From Lachnospiraceae bacterium (GTDB taxonomy: Bacteria; Bacillota; Clostridia; Lachnospirales; Lachnospiraceae): DNA of 64,000 nt. Under the pieces are notes generated by a model that made no database searches, had not been told where the DNA came from, and worked only from the letters and a program-made list of their open reading frames with translations. The translations under genes were made by a program, and so were the position numbers. Of the stretch, positions 34,576-42,660 are shown piece by piece (the first letter of the stretch is position 1; the number at the start of each line of letters is the position of its first letter). The stretch covers positions 62,001 to 126,000 of the forward strand of contig CAJTHM010000008.1 in the NCBI GenBank assembly GCA_910576125.1, read 5' to 3'.

Positions 34576-35928
34576 ATGAAACTGGTGGAAAACATTCTGA
34601 CAAGAAATCCCTGCTATACGGCAGGGCGGAAGATCACGGTGAAGGGGCTGATGCTCCATTCCGTGGGCTGCCCGCAGCCGAAAGCGTCCGTGTTCATCAA
34701 TTCGTGGAACAGCCTGTCACATGCCAGTTCATGTGTCCATGGATTTATTGACGGCAACGATGGGACGGTATACCAGACACTACCCTGGAACCACCGGGGG
34801 TGGCATTGCGGAAGCGGAAACAAAGGGAGCGGGAACAATACCCATATCGGAGTAGAAATGTGCGAGCCTGCGTGTATCAAGTACACGGCGGGCTCTAACT
34901 TTACCTGTTCCAATTTGGCAGAGGCAAAAGCGGTAGCAAAAAGAACCTATGAGGCGGCGGTGGAGTTGTTTGCCATGCTCTGTAGGAAATACAGCCTGAA
35001 TCCGTTGGTGGATGGCGTCATCATCAGCCACAGGGAAGGCCACAGCCGGGGCATTGCCAGTAACCATGGCGACCCGGAGCATCTGTGGACACAGCTTGGC
35101 TTGGGGTACACGATGGACGGATTCCGCAAGGCGGTCAAGGTGGCAATGAGTGGCGCATCCTCTGGCACGGACGGATACACGAAGATCATGGGGAATGCCG
35201 TGGCCACAGCGGAGCAGATGAGGGAATATCTCAAAAAGAAGAATCCAGATGTGGTGCAGTCCGTCCTTGGCATGATTCCGCTGTATCTTTCCGAAGGCAG
35301 GGCAGAGGGAGTGAGGGGCGATATTGCCTTTGCGCAGTCCTGCCTTGAGACGGGGAACTTTACTTTTTCCGGCTCTGCGGTTACACTCTCACAGAACAAT
35401 TTCTGTGGCATGGGCGTGACTTCCAATGGGATGAAGGGGAATTCCTTTGATACGCCGCAGCTCGGCATCCAGATGCAGGTGCAGCATCTGAAAGCCTACG
35501 CTTCGAAGGATGCGTTAGCGAACGACTGCATTGACCCGCGGTTCAAATATGTCACGAGGGGATGTGCAGAGTATGTGGAGTGGCTTGGGCAGAAGGAGAA
35601 CCCGGCTGGGAAGGGATGGGCGGCGGGAGCCGGATATGGGGAAAAAATCCTTGCTATCCTGAAAGCCGTCATGGATGAGGGGAAAGTGCAGTTCATGGAG
35701 AGCCTTACCATCTCTGCGCCCTATATGGTCAGGGTAAATATCCCAGACCTGAATATCCGCAGGGGGCCTGGAACCGGGTATGCAAAGACAGGACGGTATA
35801 CGGGCATAGGTAGTTTTACCATTGTCGAGGAGGCAGACGGGGAGGGTGCGTCAAAGTGGGGGCTGCTGAAATCCTGCCAGGATAAAAGGGATGGCTGGAT
35901 TTCGCTTGACCATACAACGAGAGTGTAA
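34576..35928 (+). CDS. three-domain endolysin: amidase, glucosaminidase, SH3b
   Basis: 450 residues, two bases after the holin. Residues ~20-190 are an Amidase_2 (PGRP-like) domain with zinc-ligand pattern LMLHSVG (H28) and later SHREGHSRGIASNHGDPEHLW. Residues ~235-365 form a LytG-type glucosaminidase (GVRGDIAFAQSCLETGNFTF, with the likely catalytic Glu). Residues ~385-448 are an SH3b domain (PDLNIRRGPGTGYAKTGRYTG). No signal peptide, so export depends on the holin. Confidence 0.94.
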   Translation: MKLVENILTRNPCYTAGRKITVKGLMLHSVGCPQPKASVFINSWNSLSHASSCVHGFIDGNDGTVYQTLPWNHRGWHCGSGNKGSGNNTHIGVEMCEPACIKYTAGSNFTCSNLAEAKAVAKRTYEAAVELFAMLCRKYSLNPLVDGVIISHREGHSRGIASNHGDPEHLWTQLGLGYTMDGFRKAVKVAMSGASSGTDGYTKIMGNAVATAEQMREYLKKKNPDVVQSVLGMIPLYLSEGRAEGVRGDIAFAQSCLETGNFTFSGSAVTLSQNNFCGMGVTSNGMKGNSFDTPQLGIQMQVQHLKAYASKDALANDCIDPRFKYVTRGCAEYVEWLGQKENPAGKGWAAGAGYGEKILAILKAVMDEGKVQFMESLTISAPYMVRVNIPDLNIRRGPGTGYAKTGRYTGIGSFTIVEEADGEGASKWGLLKSCQDKRDGWISLDHTTRV

Positions 35929-35948
35929 TATACGATTTTGGTAATGGC

Positions 35949-35990
35949 AATGCCCGCGGATGGCACACAGCTTTCCGCGGGCATTTTTTT
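35949..35990 (+). terminator. strong rho-independent terminator after the lysis genes
   Basis: AATGCCCGCGGA (35949-35960) pairs perfectly with TCCGCGGGCATT (35974-35985); a T run reaches 35990. Confidence 0.92.
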
Positions 35991-36022
35991 GTGGGGCGGT
36001 ATCGGAGAACGGGTGCCGCGCT

Positions 36023-36280
36023 TTAGACGGAATGATCTGCGGCATCCATTGATACAAGCAGGTCCTCCATATGTACGTCCAAAATCTGACTGAGCATATA
36101 AAGATTGTCTATTGACGGCATGGACCGGCCTTTGAGCCATCGGTATACAGACTGTGGGCATTCTAGACCAAGCATATTCTGTATTTCTTTTATGCTGTAG
36201 CCACTCTGTAGGATTCTGCCGTGTATTTTCTGGCCTGACAGGATGGCGTCAAGAGATGCAGGTGTTTTCCTGGTTACCAT
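36023..36280 (-). CDS. XRE-type HTH regulator, leftward
   Basis: 85 residues on the minus strand. GYSIKEIQNMLGLECPQSVYRWLKGRSMPSIDNLYMLSQILDVHMEDLL is a compact HTH_3-type domain, with a short N-terminal extension. It is transcribed away from the integration genes, facing the lysis module, from a promoter nearly identical to that of the other leftward gene at 36932. It could be a lysogenic regulator; whether it is the main repressor is unknown, because the phage left end is outside the window. Confidence 0.85.
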   Translation of the reverse strand: MVTRKTPASLDAILSGQKIHGRILQSGYSIKEIQNMLGLECPQSVYRWLKGRSMPSIDNLYMLSQILDVHMEDLLVSMDAADHSV

Positions 36281-36307
36281 AGTGATTCCTCCCTTCCTTA
36301 GTGGTGA

Positions 36308-36336
36308 ATATTAACTCTAAAACGTACATATATCAA
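36308..36336 (-). promoter_or_regulatory. promoter of the leftward HTH gene
   Basis: On the minus strand: -35 TTGATA (36331-36336), 17-base spacer, -10 TAATAT (36308-36313). The -35 is embedded in ATAAGTTG. The leader CACCACTAAGGAA.GGAGG after the -10 is shared with the promoter at 37270-37298. Confidence 0.8.
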
Positions 36337-36403
36337 CTTATAATAAGAAAATTTGCAAAAAATTGGGAAAGGCGGACGGGAAAGGAAATCGAGGAAAAAT
36401 AAG

Positions 36404-36432
36404 TTGAATTCCGTGGAAAACTATGTTTATAT
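36404..36432 (+). promoter_or_regulatory. promoter of the rightward 121-aa gene
   Basis: TTGAAT (36404-36409), 17-base spacer, TTATAT (36427-36432). The -35 again lies in ATAAGTTG, as in the two leftward promoters, while the region after the -10 is different. Confidence 0.7.
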
Positions 36433-36478
36433 AGCAGTGTATTAAGACTCAGGAGGATGTTGGAGGAGGTGAAAATAA

Positions 36479-36844
36479 ATGGCAGGGGATTACATATCGG
36501 CAGATGAGCGGGAGCTATGCAGGAAGGTGGCAGAGGCATTTGAAGGGGCGTTTGTGGAAGAGGATACGCTGGTGCTGGATGCAGGGCGGTTTGGCTTTGT
36601 CAAGCTGCGGTACTATAAGCTGCCTGGAGGGTTCGAGTCTGTAAAAACTTTCAGAAGCAGCGAGGCGATGTTCCGTGACCTGTGGGATGAGTGGGTATGC
36701 CAGCAGATTCTTGAATATGCCAGTGGTACCCCGCTGGTCGAGCTGGAGTACGCTGAAATTTTCCGCTGTATACCGGAGGAAATTAAAGAATCCTATGGGT
36801 TGAAGAAACAGGAATTTATGAGTAAGGCGGGATGTAGTTTTTAA
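36479..36844 (+). CDS. hypothetical lysogeny-region protein, 121 aa
   Basis: Strong GGAGGAGGT ribosome site. Acidic, mixed alpha/beta: ADERELCRKVAEAFEGAFVEEDTLVLDAGRFGFVKLRYY, then aromatic and charged helices. No known motif. It lies between two leftward genes and is expressed from a promoter sharing their -35 box, so it is probably made in the lysogen. Confidence 0.65.
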   Translation: MAGDYISADERELCRKVAEAFEGAFVEEDTLVLDAGRFGFVKLRYYKLPGGFESVKTFRSSEAMFRDLWDEWVCQQILEYASGTPLVELEYAEIFRCIPEEIKESYGLKKQEFMSKAGCSF

Positions 36845-36871
36845 CCGGCTTTGTGATTTTTCCATGTAAAG

Positions 36872-36922
36872 ATAAGGGAATGCAGGTGGGCATAGTGCTT
36901 CCACAGGCATTCCCTTATTTTT
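36872..36922. terminator. bidirectional terminator between convergent genes
   Basis: ATAAGGGAATGC (36872-36883) is perfectly complementary to GCATTCCCTTAT (36907-36918), with a T run to 36922. It separates the convergent genes ending at 36844 and 36932. Confidence 0.85.
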
Positions 36923-36931
36923 GTATAACTG

Positions 36932-37240
36932 TTACTTTTCCAAAACAATTTTTGCACAGCCTTCAATGCCAATGCGGCTGCGGAACAGCTCTATGCAGTC
37001 CGAAAAGCCGAGCAGATAGGCAAGTGCGCCATACCGTGCGCCGAGGGCGTTCTGTTCGCTGACATATTTGTCAATGAGCAGCCGGGTTTCCCTTGGCAGA
37101 TCCATGGCATCAAGCTGGCCGGAGTAAACATCGGACATACGCTGAATCTCCTGGTACTCTTCGTCTGCGGCCTGGATGCTGTTTAAAATGGTATTCACAC
37201 GCAGGTTCATCAACTGGTACATTACTGAATCCTTATCCAT
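36932..37240 (-). CDS. hypothetical lysogeny-region protein, 102 aa, leftward
   Basis: Helical throughout (MDKDSVMYQLMNLRVNTILNSIQAADEEYQEIQ ... LLIDKYVSEQNALGARYGALAYLLGFSDCIELF), which suggests a small helical bundle. GGAGGG ribosome site on the minus strand. Its promoter and leader match those of the leftward HTH gene, so both are likely expressed together. No family recognised. Confidence 0.65.
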   Translation of the reverse strand: MDKDSVMYQLMNLRVNTILNSIQAADEEYQEIQRMSDVYSGQLDAMDLPRETRLLIDKYVSEQNALGARYGALAYLLGFSDCIELFRSRIGIEGCAKIVLEK

Positions 37241-37269
37241 GGTGGTCTCCCTCCTTTCCTTAGTGGTGG

Positions 37270-37298
37270 ATATTAACTCTGAATCCGCAGATTTGCAA
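37270..37298 (-). promoter_or_regulatory. promoter of the leftward 102-aa gene
   Basis: On the minus strand: -35 TTGCAA (37293-37298), 17-base spacer, -10 TAATAT (37270-37275), with the same ATAAGTTG box and CACCACTAAGG leader as the promoter at 36308-36336. Confidence 0.8.
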
Positions 37299-37368
37299 CT
37301 TATATTTTTGGGGGAGCATGGGTATCCAAAACCGCCGCGAAATCTCCGTATGGTAAGGAGGTGTGGCC

Positions 37369-37776
37369 ATGACTGACAGGCAGGAAGAACAGGTACGGAG
37401 GATGAAGGCCGGCGGCTGTGGATATGTCAAGATCGCACGGGAACTTGGGCTTTCAGAAAATACAGTGAAGTCCTTCTGCAGGAGGAAAGGGCTCAACGGG
37501 GCTGCGGATACTGCGGACGGGGATAAAAGAAACTGCCTTTGCTGCGGGACACAGGTAAGGCAGAATCCGGGGCGGAAGGTGAAGAAGTTCTGTTCCGATA
37601 AATGCCGGAACGCCTGGTGGAACAGCCATCAGGACAGGGTGGAGCGCAGGGCGCATTATGGGTTTATATGCGCTTACTGCAAAAAGCCGTTTACTGCTTA
37701 TGGGAACGCCGGACGGAAATACTGCTGTCATGCGTGTTATGTGGCTGACAGGTTTGGGGGTGGAGCGGATGAGTGA
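37369..37776 (+). CDS. HTH / double zinc-finger protein preceding the recombinases
   Basis: 135 residues from ATG 37369, seven bases after AAGGAGG. An N-terminal helix-turn-helix of sigma-region-4/resolvase type (YVKIARELGLSENTVKSFCRRKGL, 19-42) is followed by two cysteine-paired zinc ribbons (C56/C59 with C75/C79; C101/C104 with C119-C123). This protein regularly precedes serine recombinases in clostridial phages and ICEs. It may control recombinase expression or act as a directionality factor, which is inference. Confidence 0.8.
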   Translation: MTDRQEEQVRRMKAGGCGYVKIARELGLSENTVKSFCRRKGLNGAADTADGDKRNCLCCGTQVRQNPGRKVKKFCSDKCRNAWWNSHQDRVERRAHYGFICAYCKKPFTAYGNAGRKYCCHACYVADRFGGGADE

Positions 37777-37987
37777 GGAGCAGTTCCAGAACGAGAAAAT
37801 GTACCACGCCACCATGAACATAGCGAAATCCCTCATGGAGCAGGGGGCGATGACGGCAGAGGAGTACGGTCAGATTGATACAATTTTCCGGGAAAAATAC
37901 CGCCCGATTTTGGTTAGTTTACAGACCGAAATGAGTGGATATAAAGCTGGTTCTATGGCATCATGTGACACTGACAAGGAGGGATGA
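37769..37987 (+). CDS. SHOCT-like small protein, 72 aa
   Basis: It overlaps the zinc-finger gene by eight bases. MEQGAMTAEEYGQIDTIFREKYRPILVSL is the short SHOCT-type helical motif commonly found next to integration genes. Ends one base before the first recombinase start. Possibly an accessory subunit of the recombination complex; unproven. Confidence 0.75.
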   Translation: MSEEQFQNEKMYHATMNIAKSLMEQGAMTAEEYGQIDTIFREKYRPILVSLQTEMSGYKAGSMASCDTDKEG

Positions 37988-37988
37988 T

Positions 37989-39500
37989 ATGCCGAGAATC
38001 AGCGTAATCGGGCAGGTTCTGCCGGAACTGAAAAAGAGGAAGAGGGTGGCGGCTTATGCCAGGGTGTCGATGGAGACGGAAATGCTCCTCCATTCCCTTT
38101 CCGCGCAGGTCAGCCATTACAACGGATTGATACAAAAAAATCCTGATTGGGAGTTTGCGGGCATATATGCGGATGAGGGCATCAGCGGAAGGGACACAAG
38201 CCACCGCGATGACTTCAACAGGCTGCTTGCGGACTGCGATGCCGGGAAGATTGACATGGTGCTGGTAAAGTCCGTCAGCCGTTTTGCAAGGGATACCGTG
38301 GACACACTGACGGTGACGAGGCACCTGAAGGAGCTTGGAATCGATGTTTATTTTGAAAGGGAAAACATCCACTCCATTTCCAACGAGGGGGAGCTGCTGC
38401 TCACCCTGCTTGCGTCCTTCGCACAGGAGGAATCGCGTAGCATTTCAGAGAATGTGAAGTGGGGCATCCGGAAACGGTTTGAACAGGGCATTCCGAACGG
38501 GCATAAAGCGCCATACGGATATGAATGGGACGGGGAAATGTTCCGCGTCATACCGGAGCAGGGCGAGGTCATAAAGGAGATTTTTGCAAAGTACCTTTCC
38601 GGCACATCTGCCTACGGGATTGCAAAGGAACTTTCGGAGAGGGGCATCACGGGGCAGAAAGGTGTGCCGATGGACGACTCCACCATCAAGTTCATCCTCA
38701 CGAACCCGTCCTATACGGGCTCCATGCTCCTGCAGAAGAATTTTATTTCCGAGGGGCATACGAGGAAAAGGAATAAGGGCGAGCTGCCCATGTACATGGT
38801 GGAGGGTATGTTCGAGCCTCTCATCCCGCAGACAGATTTTGAAAAGGCGCAGCTCATACGGGAGCAGCGGGCGGATGCCACCGCCAATAAAAACCCCACG
38901 CTCACGGCTTTTTCCGGACTGGTGAAATGCGGGGAATGCGGCCGTTCGGTGAGCAGGCGCACCACGAAGTACGGCAAGAAATGGAACTGCAATACCAGGG
39001 AGCGCAAAGGGAAAGATGTGTGCGGGCTCCGGCCGGTCTATGAAACGGAGCTGGAGCAGGCGGCGGCCGCCGCACTGGAGCTTGCCGCCTTTGACGGGGC
39101 GGCAGTCCGGAGGGAAGTCGAGCAGATTGTCATAAATGCAGACCGCATTGAGTTCCGCATGAAAAGCGGGAAGGCAAGAGAGGTCATGCGGGCATACCAA
39201 AGAGGCCGCAGCGCATTTTCGCAGAAAATCACCTGCGGGTGCTGCGGCAGGAAACTGGAATGCGATTACTGGAAGATGGGCCCGAAAGGGCAGAAGGAAA
39301 AATATAAGGTTTGGGTGTGCCGGGGGTGTTCCTTCCGCAGGCTGCTGGATGATGAATTCCGAAAGGCAGCGGCGGAAGTTCTGGGGCGGGAGGATTACGA
39401 ACCCCGCTTTGTAAAGGAGATTGCGGGAGTGACGGCATACGGGGACAGGTTTGAATTTCACTTTACAGATGGGAAGGTGGTCGAATGGCAAAGAAAGTAA
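37989..39500 (+). CDS. large serine recombinase 1
   Basis: 503 residues. The resolvase domain shows VAAYARVSMETE with nucleophile S27, DEGISGRDTSHRDDFNRLL and SVSRFARDTVDTL. A recombinase domain follows (YGIAKELSERGITGQKG), then a zinc ribbon CGECGRSVSRRT near residues 317-330. A second CGCCGRKLECDYW ... WVCRGC ribbon sits near 418-447. The gene ends inside the start of recombinase 2. One of the pair must carry out integration at comM; the division of labour is unknown. Confidence 0.95.
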   Translation: MPRISVIGQVLPELKKRKRVAAYARVSMETEMLLHSLSAQVSHYNGLIQKNPDWEFAGIYADEGISGRDTSHRDDFNRLLADCDAGKIDMVLVKSVSRFARDTVDTLTVTRHLKELGIDVYFERENIHSISNEGELLLTLLASFAQEESRSISENVKWGIRKRFEQGIPNGHKAPYGYEWDGEMFRVIPEQGEVIKEIFAKYLSGTSAYGIAKELSERGITGQKGVPMDDSTIKFILTNPSYTGSMLLQKNFISEGHTRKRNKGELPMYMVEGMFEPLIPQTDFEKAQLIREQRADATANKNPTLTAFSGLVKCGECGRSVSRRTTKYGKKWNCNTRERKGKDVCGLRPVYETELEQAAAAALELAAFDGAAVRREVEQIVINADRIEFRMKSGKAREVMRAYQRGRSAFSQKITCGCCGRKLECDYWKMGPKGQKEKYKVWVCRGCSFRRLLDDEFRKAAAEVLGREDYEPRFVKEIAGVTAYGDRFEFHFTDGKVVEWQRK

Positions 39501-41068
39501 CAACCATACCCGCCACGCTGAACCGGTTTGATTCCAGGCCGATTGCGGCGGCGAAAAAGCGGAAGACGGCGGGGTATGCGAGAGTATCCACGGATTCCGA
39601 GGAACAGGCGACAAGCTATGAGGCGCAGGTCGATTATTACACCCGATACATAAACGGCCGGGAGGATTGGGAATTTGCCGGGGTGTATACGGACGAAGGC
39701 ATCTCTGCAACGAACACAAAAAAGCGCGACGGTTTTAACCAGATGATTGAGGATGCCCTGGCGGGGAAGATTGACCTCATCATCACAAAATCGGTCAGCC
39801 GGTTCGCAAGGAACACGGTGGATTCCTTAACGACAGTAAGGAAGCTGAAGGAGAAGGGCATCGAGGTTTATTTTGAAAAGGAGAACATCTACACGCTGGA
39901 TTCCAAGGGGGAGCTGCTCATCACCATCATGAGCTCCCTTGCGCAGGAGGAATCACGGAGCATTTCGGAGAACACCACATGGGGCAAGCGGAAGCAGTTC
40001 GCGGACGGCAAAGGCAGCCTTGCCTACAGCACTTTCCTTGGATACGAGAAGGGCGAGGACGGCAGCCTGAGAGTGAACCCGGAGCAGGCGGAAACGGTAA
40101 AGCTGATATACCAGCTTTTCCTGCAGGGACTGAGCCCGTATGCCATCGGCAAAAAGCTGACGGGGCTGGGCATCAAGAGCCCCGCAGGGAAGGACACCTG
40201 GCACCAGAGTTCCGTCAAGAGCATCCTCACCAACGAGAAGTACAAAGGGGACGCGCTCCTGCAGAAGCAGTACACGGCGGACTTCCTCACCAAAAAGCGG
40301 AAGAAGAACCAGGGGGAGATACCGCAGTATTATGTGGAGGGGAACCACGAGGCAATCATCCCTCCCGAAACATGGGAACTGGTGCAGGAGGAAATGGAGC
40401 GGCGGAAAAGTATGGACACAAGGTACAGCAGCGCGAGCATATTTTCCTCAAAAATAAAGTGTTCCGAGTGCGGGAACTGGTATGGCTCCAAGGTTTGGCA
40501 TTCGCAGGACAAATACCGCAGGGTAATCTTCCAGTGCAACCGCAAGTTTAAAAACGATAAGAAATGCCGGACGCCGCACCTTACCGAGGACGAGATTAAG
40601 GATGCCTTCGTGAAAGCCGTCAATGCGGTCATCCCGGAAAAGGATGAGCTGATAGCGAACACCAAGGTGATGATGCGGACATTATGCGACACTACGGAGC
40701 TGGAGGTGGAGCAGAGCCGGTTTCTGACTGAGACGAAGATGGTGGCGGAAATGGTAAAAAGGATTGTGGCGGAAAACAAAGCTGAAGCCATGGACCAGGA
40801 GGAATACCAGAGACGCCGCAATGAACTGGTCGCCCGGTATGAGGCGGCAAGGGACGGGTACGAAAAGGCATCCGGGGAGATTTCAGACAGACAGGGGAAG
40901 AGGAAAACCTATATGCGGTTCATCGGTGGGCTGCAAAGGCTGGACGGATTCTGCAGGGAATTTGATGAGGAACTTTGGACATCGCTGCTCGACCATGCCA
41001 CCATCTACACAAAGGACGATATCCGCTTTACCTTCAAGGTGGGGGACGAGGTGAAAGTTATCGGATAG
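39485..41068 (+). CDS. large serine recombinase 2
   Basis: 527 residues, overlapping recombinase 1 by 16 bases. GYARVSTDSEEQ carries nucleophile S35. DEGISATNTKKRDGFNQM and SVSRFARNTVDSL complete the catalytic core. The zinc ribbon is CSECGNWYGSKVWHSQDKYRRVIFQC. A charged coiled-coil segment typical of large serine integrases is near residues 430-490. Being last before the attachment site, it is the better candidate for the main integrase. Confidence 0.95.
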   Translation: MAKKVTTIPATLNRFDSRPIAAAKKRKTAGYARVSTDSEEQATSYEAQVDYYTRYINGREDWEFAGVYTDEGISATNTKKRDGFNQMIEDALAGKIDLIITKSVSRFARNTVDSLTTVRKLKEKGIEVYFEKENIYTLDSKGELLITIMSSLAQEESRSISENTTWGKRKQFADGKGSLAYSTFLGYEKGEDGSLRVNPEQAETVKLIYQLFLQGLSPYAIGKKLTGLGIKSPAGKDTWHQSSVKSILTNEKYKGDALLQKQYTADFLTKKRKKNQGEIPQYYVEGNHEAIIPPETWELVQEEMERRKSMDTRYSSASIFSSKIKCSECGNWYGSKVWHSQDKYRRVIFQCNRKFKNDKKCRTPHLTEDEIKDAFVKAVNAVIPEKDELIANTKVMMRTLCDTTELEVEQSRFLTETKMVAEMVKRIVAENKAEAMDQEEYQRRRNELVARYEAARDGYEKASGEISDRQGKRKTYMRFIGGLQRLDGFCREFDEELWTSLLDHATIYTKDDIRFTFKVGDEVKVIG

Positions 41069-41117
41069 CTAAAAGTGTACAGATTTTACTATTTAATATA
41101 GAAGAAAAATTTTTGTT

Positions 41118-41151
41118 AAGCCGGAGGCTTTGGTGGTCTCCGGCTTGTTTT
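41118..41151 (+). terminator. rho-independent terminator after the recombinases
   Basis: AAGCCGGAG (41118-41126) and CTCCGGCTT (41138-41146) form a perfect nine-base stem, followed by GTTTT. Confidence 0.85.
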
Positions 41152-41192
41152 CTTGTGGGAATCTGACGATAAATATGATATGATTAAATTTG

Positions 41193-41209
41193 CGTATGTG
41201 AAGCATACG
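41193..41209 (+). promoter_or_regulatory. operator-like palindrome before the cargo operon
   Basis: CGTATG and CATACG flank TGAAG in the short AT-rich gap just before the gene at 41236. Small palindromes at this position can be repressor sites. A promoter is expected here (TATGATATGATT upstream), but its -35 is unclear. Confidence 0.4.
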
Positions 41210-41235
41210 AAATAGAAGTGAGGGCATTGAATAGT

Positions 41236-42312
41236 ATGGCAGAGAAGAATGAAATTGTTGAGACTGGAAAGTGTGAACTTTTAGATATTTTTATAGAAGA
41301 AGAGGATAGAAAAGGCGCTGATCTTCTTAAAATGTCGGATTTTTTTAATGTATTTATCGGGAAAATAGGTGCAGAAATGAAATCCGAAACAGAGTGGGAG
41401 GTAGATCTGGATATTCGAGGGTTGCTCGGTCAGATTGCTGCAGCCATAAAGGGGGGATTTGATATCTCAAAAATGGGTATGCTTGTCGCCGATTATTCGC
41501 ATTTCAGCCAAGAGGTTATTGACGGTTTAAAAGAAGGTATCTACCATGTGGGCGAATCAAAGGAAGTAGCGGGGAACTTACGGCCTGCGATTTTGGATGA
41601 AAATGAGCAGCTTGTTAAATTCTTTACATTAAAAAAAGCTGTTAATCCCGCAGAAGTTTTATCAGATATTTCCACATTATCAATGCAGACTTCCCTTAAG
41701 CGAATATCAGCGCAGATTGAAGATATCGGGAGAGATGTAAAGGGAATGATTGACTTTGCCCGGCGTGAAGCATTGAGCAGCAAATTCATGTATGCAAGAG
41801 ATAGAATTATGTCGGCATCAACAGCGGATCCGAAGGAACAGGAGGATTTATTAAAAGAGGCTGATACATATCTTATGCAGGGTTTGGAAGATTTGTATTC
41901 TGACATTACTGCGCAAGTGAAGGAACTTGCAGATCAAAAAGGCCCGTTTGCCAGTATAAAAGCGATTGATACCTTATTATCCTATATCAATGAAGATATG
42001 CAGATGATTCCGCGTTATGTTGGATTGCGAGTATACCTGCTTAATCTCAGGGGGAAAAATGCTGATGTTAATCGTATTCTTGGGCAGTACCAGTACCAAT
42101 TGCAAACTTTGGCAGAAAGAAAAATTGGAGATGGTAAATTTACGGCCTTAGAACTGATACATAAAAACTATCCATATAATGGAGAAAATGTTGATTTTTG
42201 GATAAATCAGCCCAAAGAGATGCTTGCGGCAATAAGTTCTTGTGAAGCTGTGTTGGGGCAAAACGATAAGGATATTTTTTATATTGATGCGGAGGATAAT
42301 GATAATGAATGA
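41236..42312 (+). CDS. unrecognised AT-rich cargo protein, 358 aa
   Basis: ATG 41236 is chosen; upstream GTG/TTG codons lie within the ribosome-site region. The protein is soluble and mostly helical. The N-terminal ~100 residues include VDLDIRGLLGQIAAAIKGG; the centre (SLKRISAQIEDIGRDVKGMIDFARREALSSKFMYARDRIMSA) looks like a coiled coil. No catalytic motif is recognised. Codon use is visibly AT-richer than the rest of the prophage. It lies outside the integration genes, next to attR, a typical place for defence or lysogenic-conversion cargo, and overlaps a zinc-ribbon membrane protein gene by eight bases. Confidence 0.65.
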   Translation: MAEKNEIVETGKCELLDIFIEEEDRKGADLLKMSDFFNVFIGKIGAEMKSETEWEVDLDIRGLLGQIAAAIKGGFDISKMGMLVADYSHFSQEVIDGLKEGIYHVGESKEVAGNLRPAILDENEQLVKFFTLKKAVNPAEVLSDISTLSMQTSLKRISAQIEDIGRDVKGMIDFARREALSSKFMYARDRIMSASTADPKEQEDLLKEADTYLMQGLEDLYSDITAQVKELADQKGPFASIKAIDTLLSYINEDMQMIPRYVGLRVYLLNLRGKNADVNRILGQYQYQLQTLAERKIGDGKFTALELIHKNYPYNGENVDFWINQPKEMLAAISSCEAVLGQNDKDIFYIDAEDNDNE

Positions 42313-42514
42313 GATTGAAAAAGTACGGCGATGTAAATCCTGCGGGAAATTGTTAATCGATGAGAAGACTTTTTGTAGAAGATGCAAATTGAAAATGCGG
42401 AATACGGGAGGAAAGTTAGGTGGAATAATAAGCAGTTTGATTGTAGCCTTTTCATGCGCAAATTCGCTTGCTAATGATAGAGAGGGGAAAAATGGCGCTT
42501 CCAGTTCAGATTAA
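42305..42514 (+). CDS. small zinc-ribbon protein with a possible membrane segment, 69 aa
   Basis: Overlaps the end of the 358-aa gene. RRCKSCGKLLIDEKTFCRRCKLK is a C-x2-C...C-x2-C zinc ribbon. It is followed by LGGIISSLIVAFSCANSLA, hydrophobic enough for one membrane helix. A ribbon-plus-anchor design suggests it tethers or senses for its larger partner. Function unknown. Confidence 0.62.
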   Translation: MNEIEKVRRCKSCGKLLIDEKTFCRRCKLKMRNTGGKLGGIISSLIVAFSCANSLANDREGKNGASSSD

Positions 42515-42522
42515 TCCAAAGC

Positions 42523-42560
42523 ATAATAAAAGCACACTCGAAAGGGTGTGCTTTTATTAT
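42523..42560. terminator. 15-bp perfect hairpin terminator at the right end of the prophage
   Basis: Arms 42523-42537 and 42546-42560 are perfectly complementary over 15 bases, with eight-base loop. A-rich on the left and T-rich on the right, so it can act in both directions. It insulates phage cargo from the host genes. Confidence 0.88.
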
Positions 42561-42660
42561 GAAGAGAATTTCATTAGGGGTCTTTTGAGAGGGTGCATTG
42601 GGGGTGCATCGTTGAATTGTATCAATTTGGTTGTACCGATGAATCCCTGCCCCTGCGGCT
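42561..42660 (+). other. prophage right attachment junction (attR region)
   Basis: Phage DNA passes into comM here: the comM-like protein sequence becomes continuous at MNPCPCGYYPD (42639 onward), while the preceding codons do not resemble the family. A duplicated GGGTGCAT occurs at about 42592-42608. The exact core, probably only a few bases for a serine recombinase, cannot be placed without the left junction. Confidence 0.7.

Noticed and set aside
38445..39719. 424-codon minus-strand frame across the two recombinases
   Set aside because: Antisense to two strongly identified genes; composition is that of a shadow frame rich in Pro, His and Cys.
42468..42638. In-frame upstream extension of the comM fragment as a real N-terminus
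   Set aside because: It runs through the terminator hairpin and overlaps the zinc-ribbon gene, and its residues do not resemble the family.
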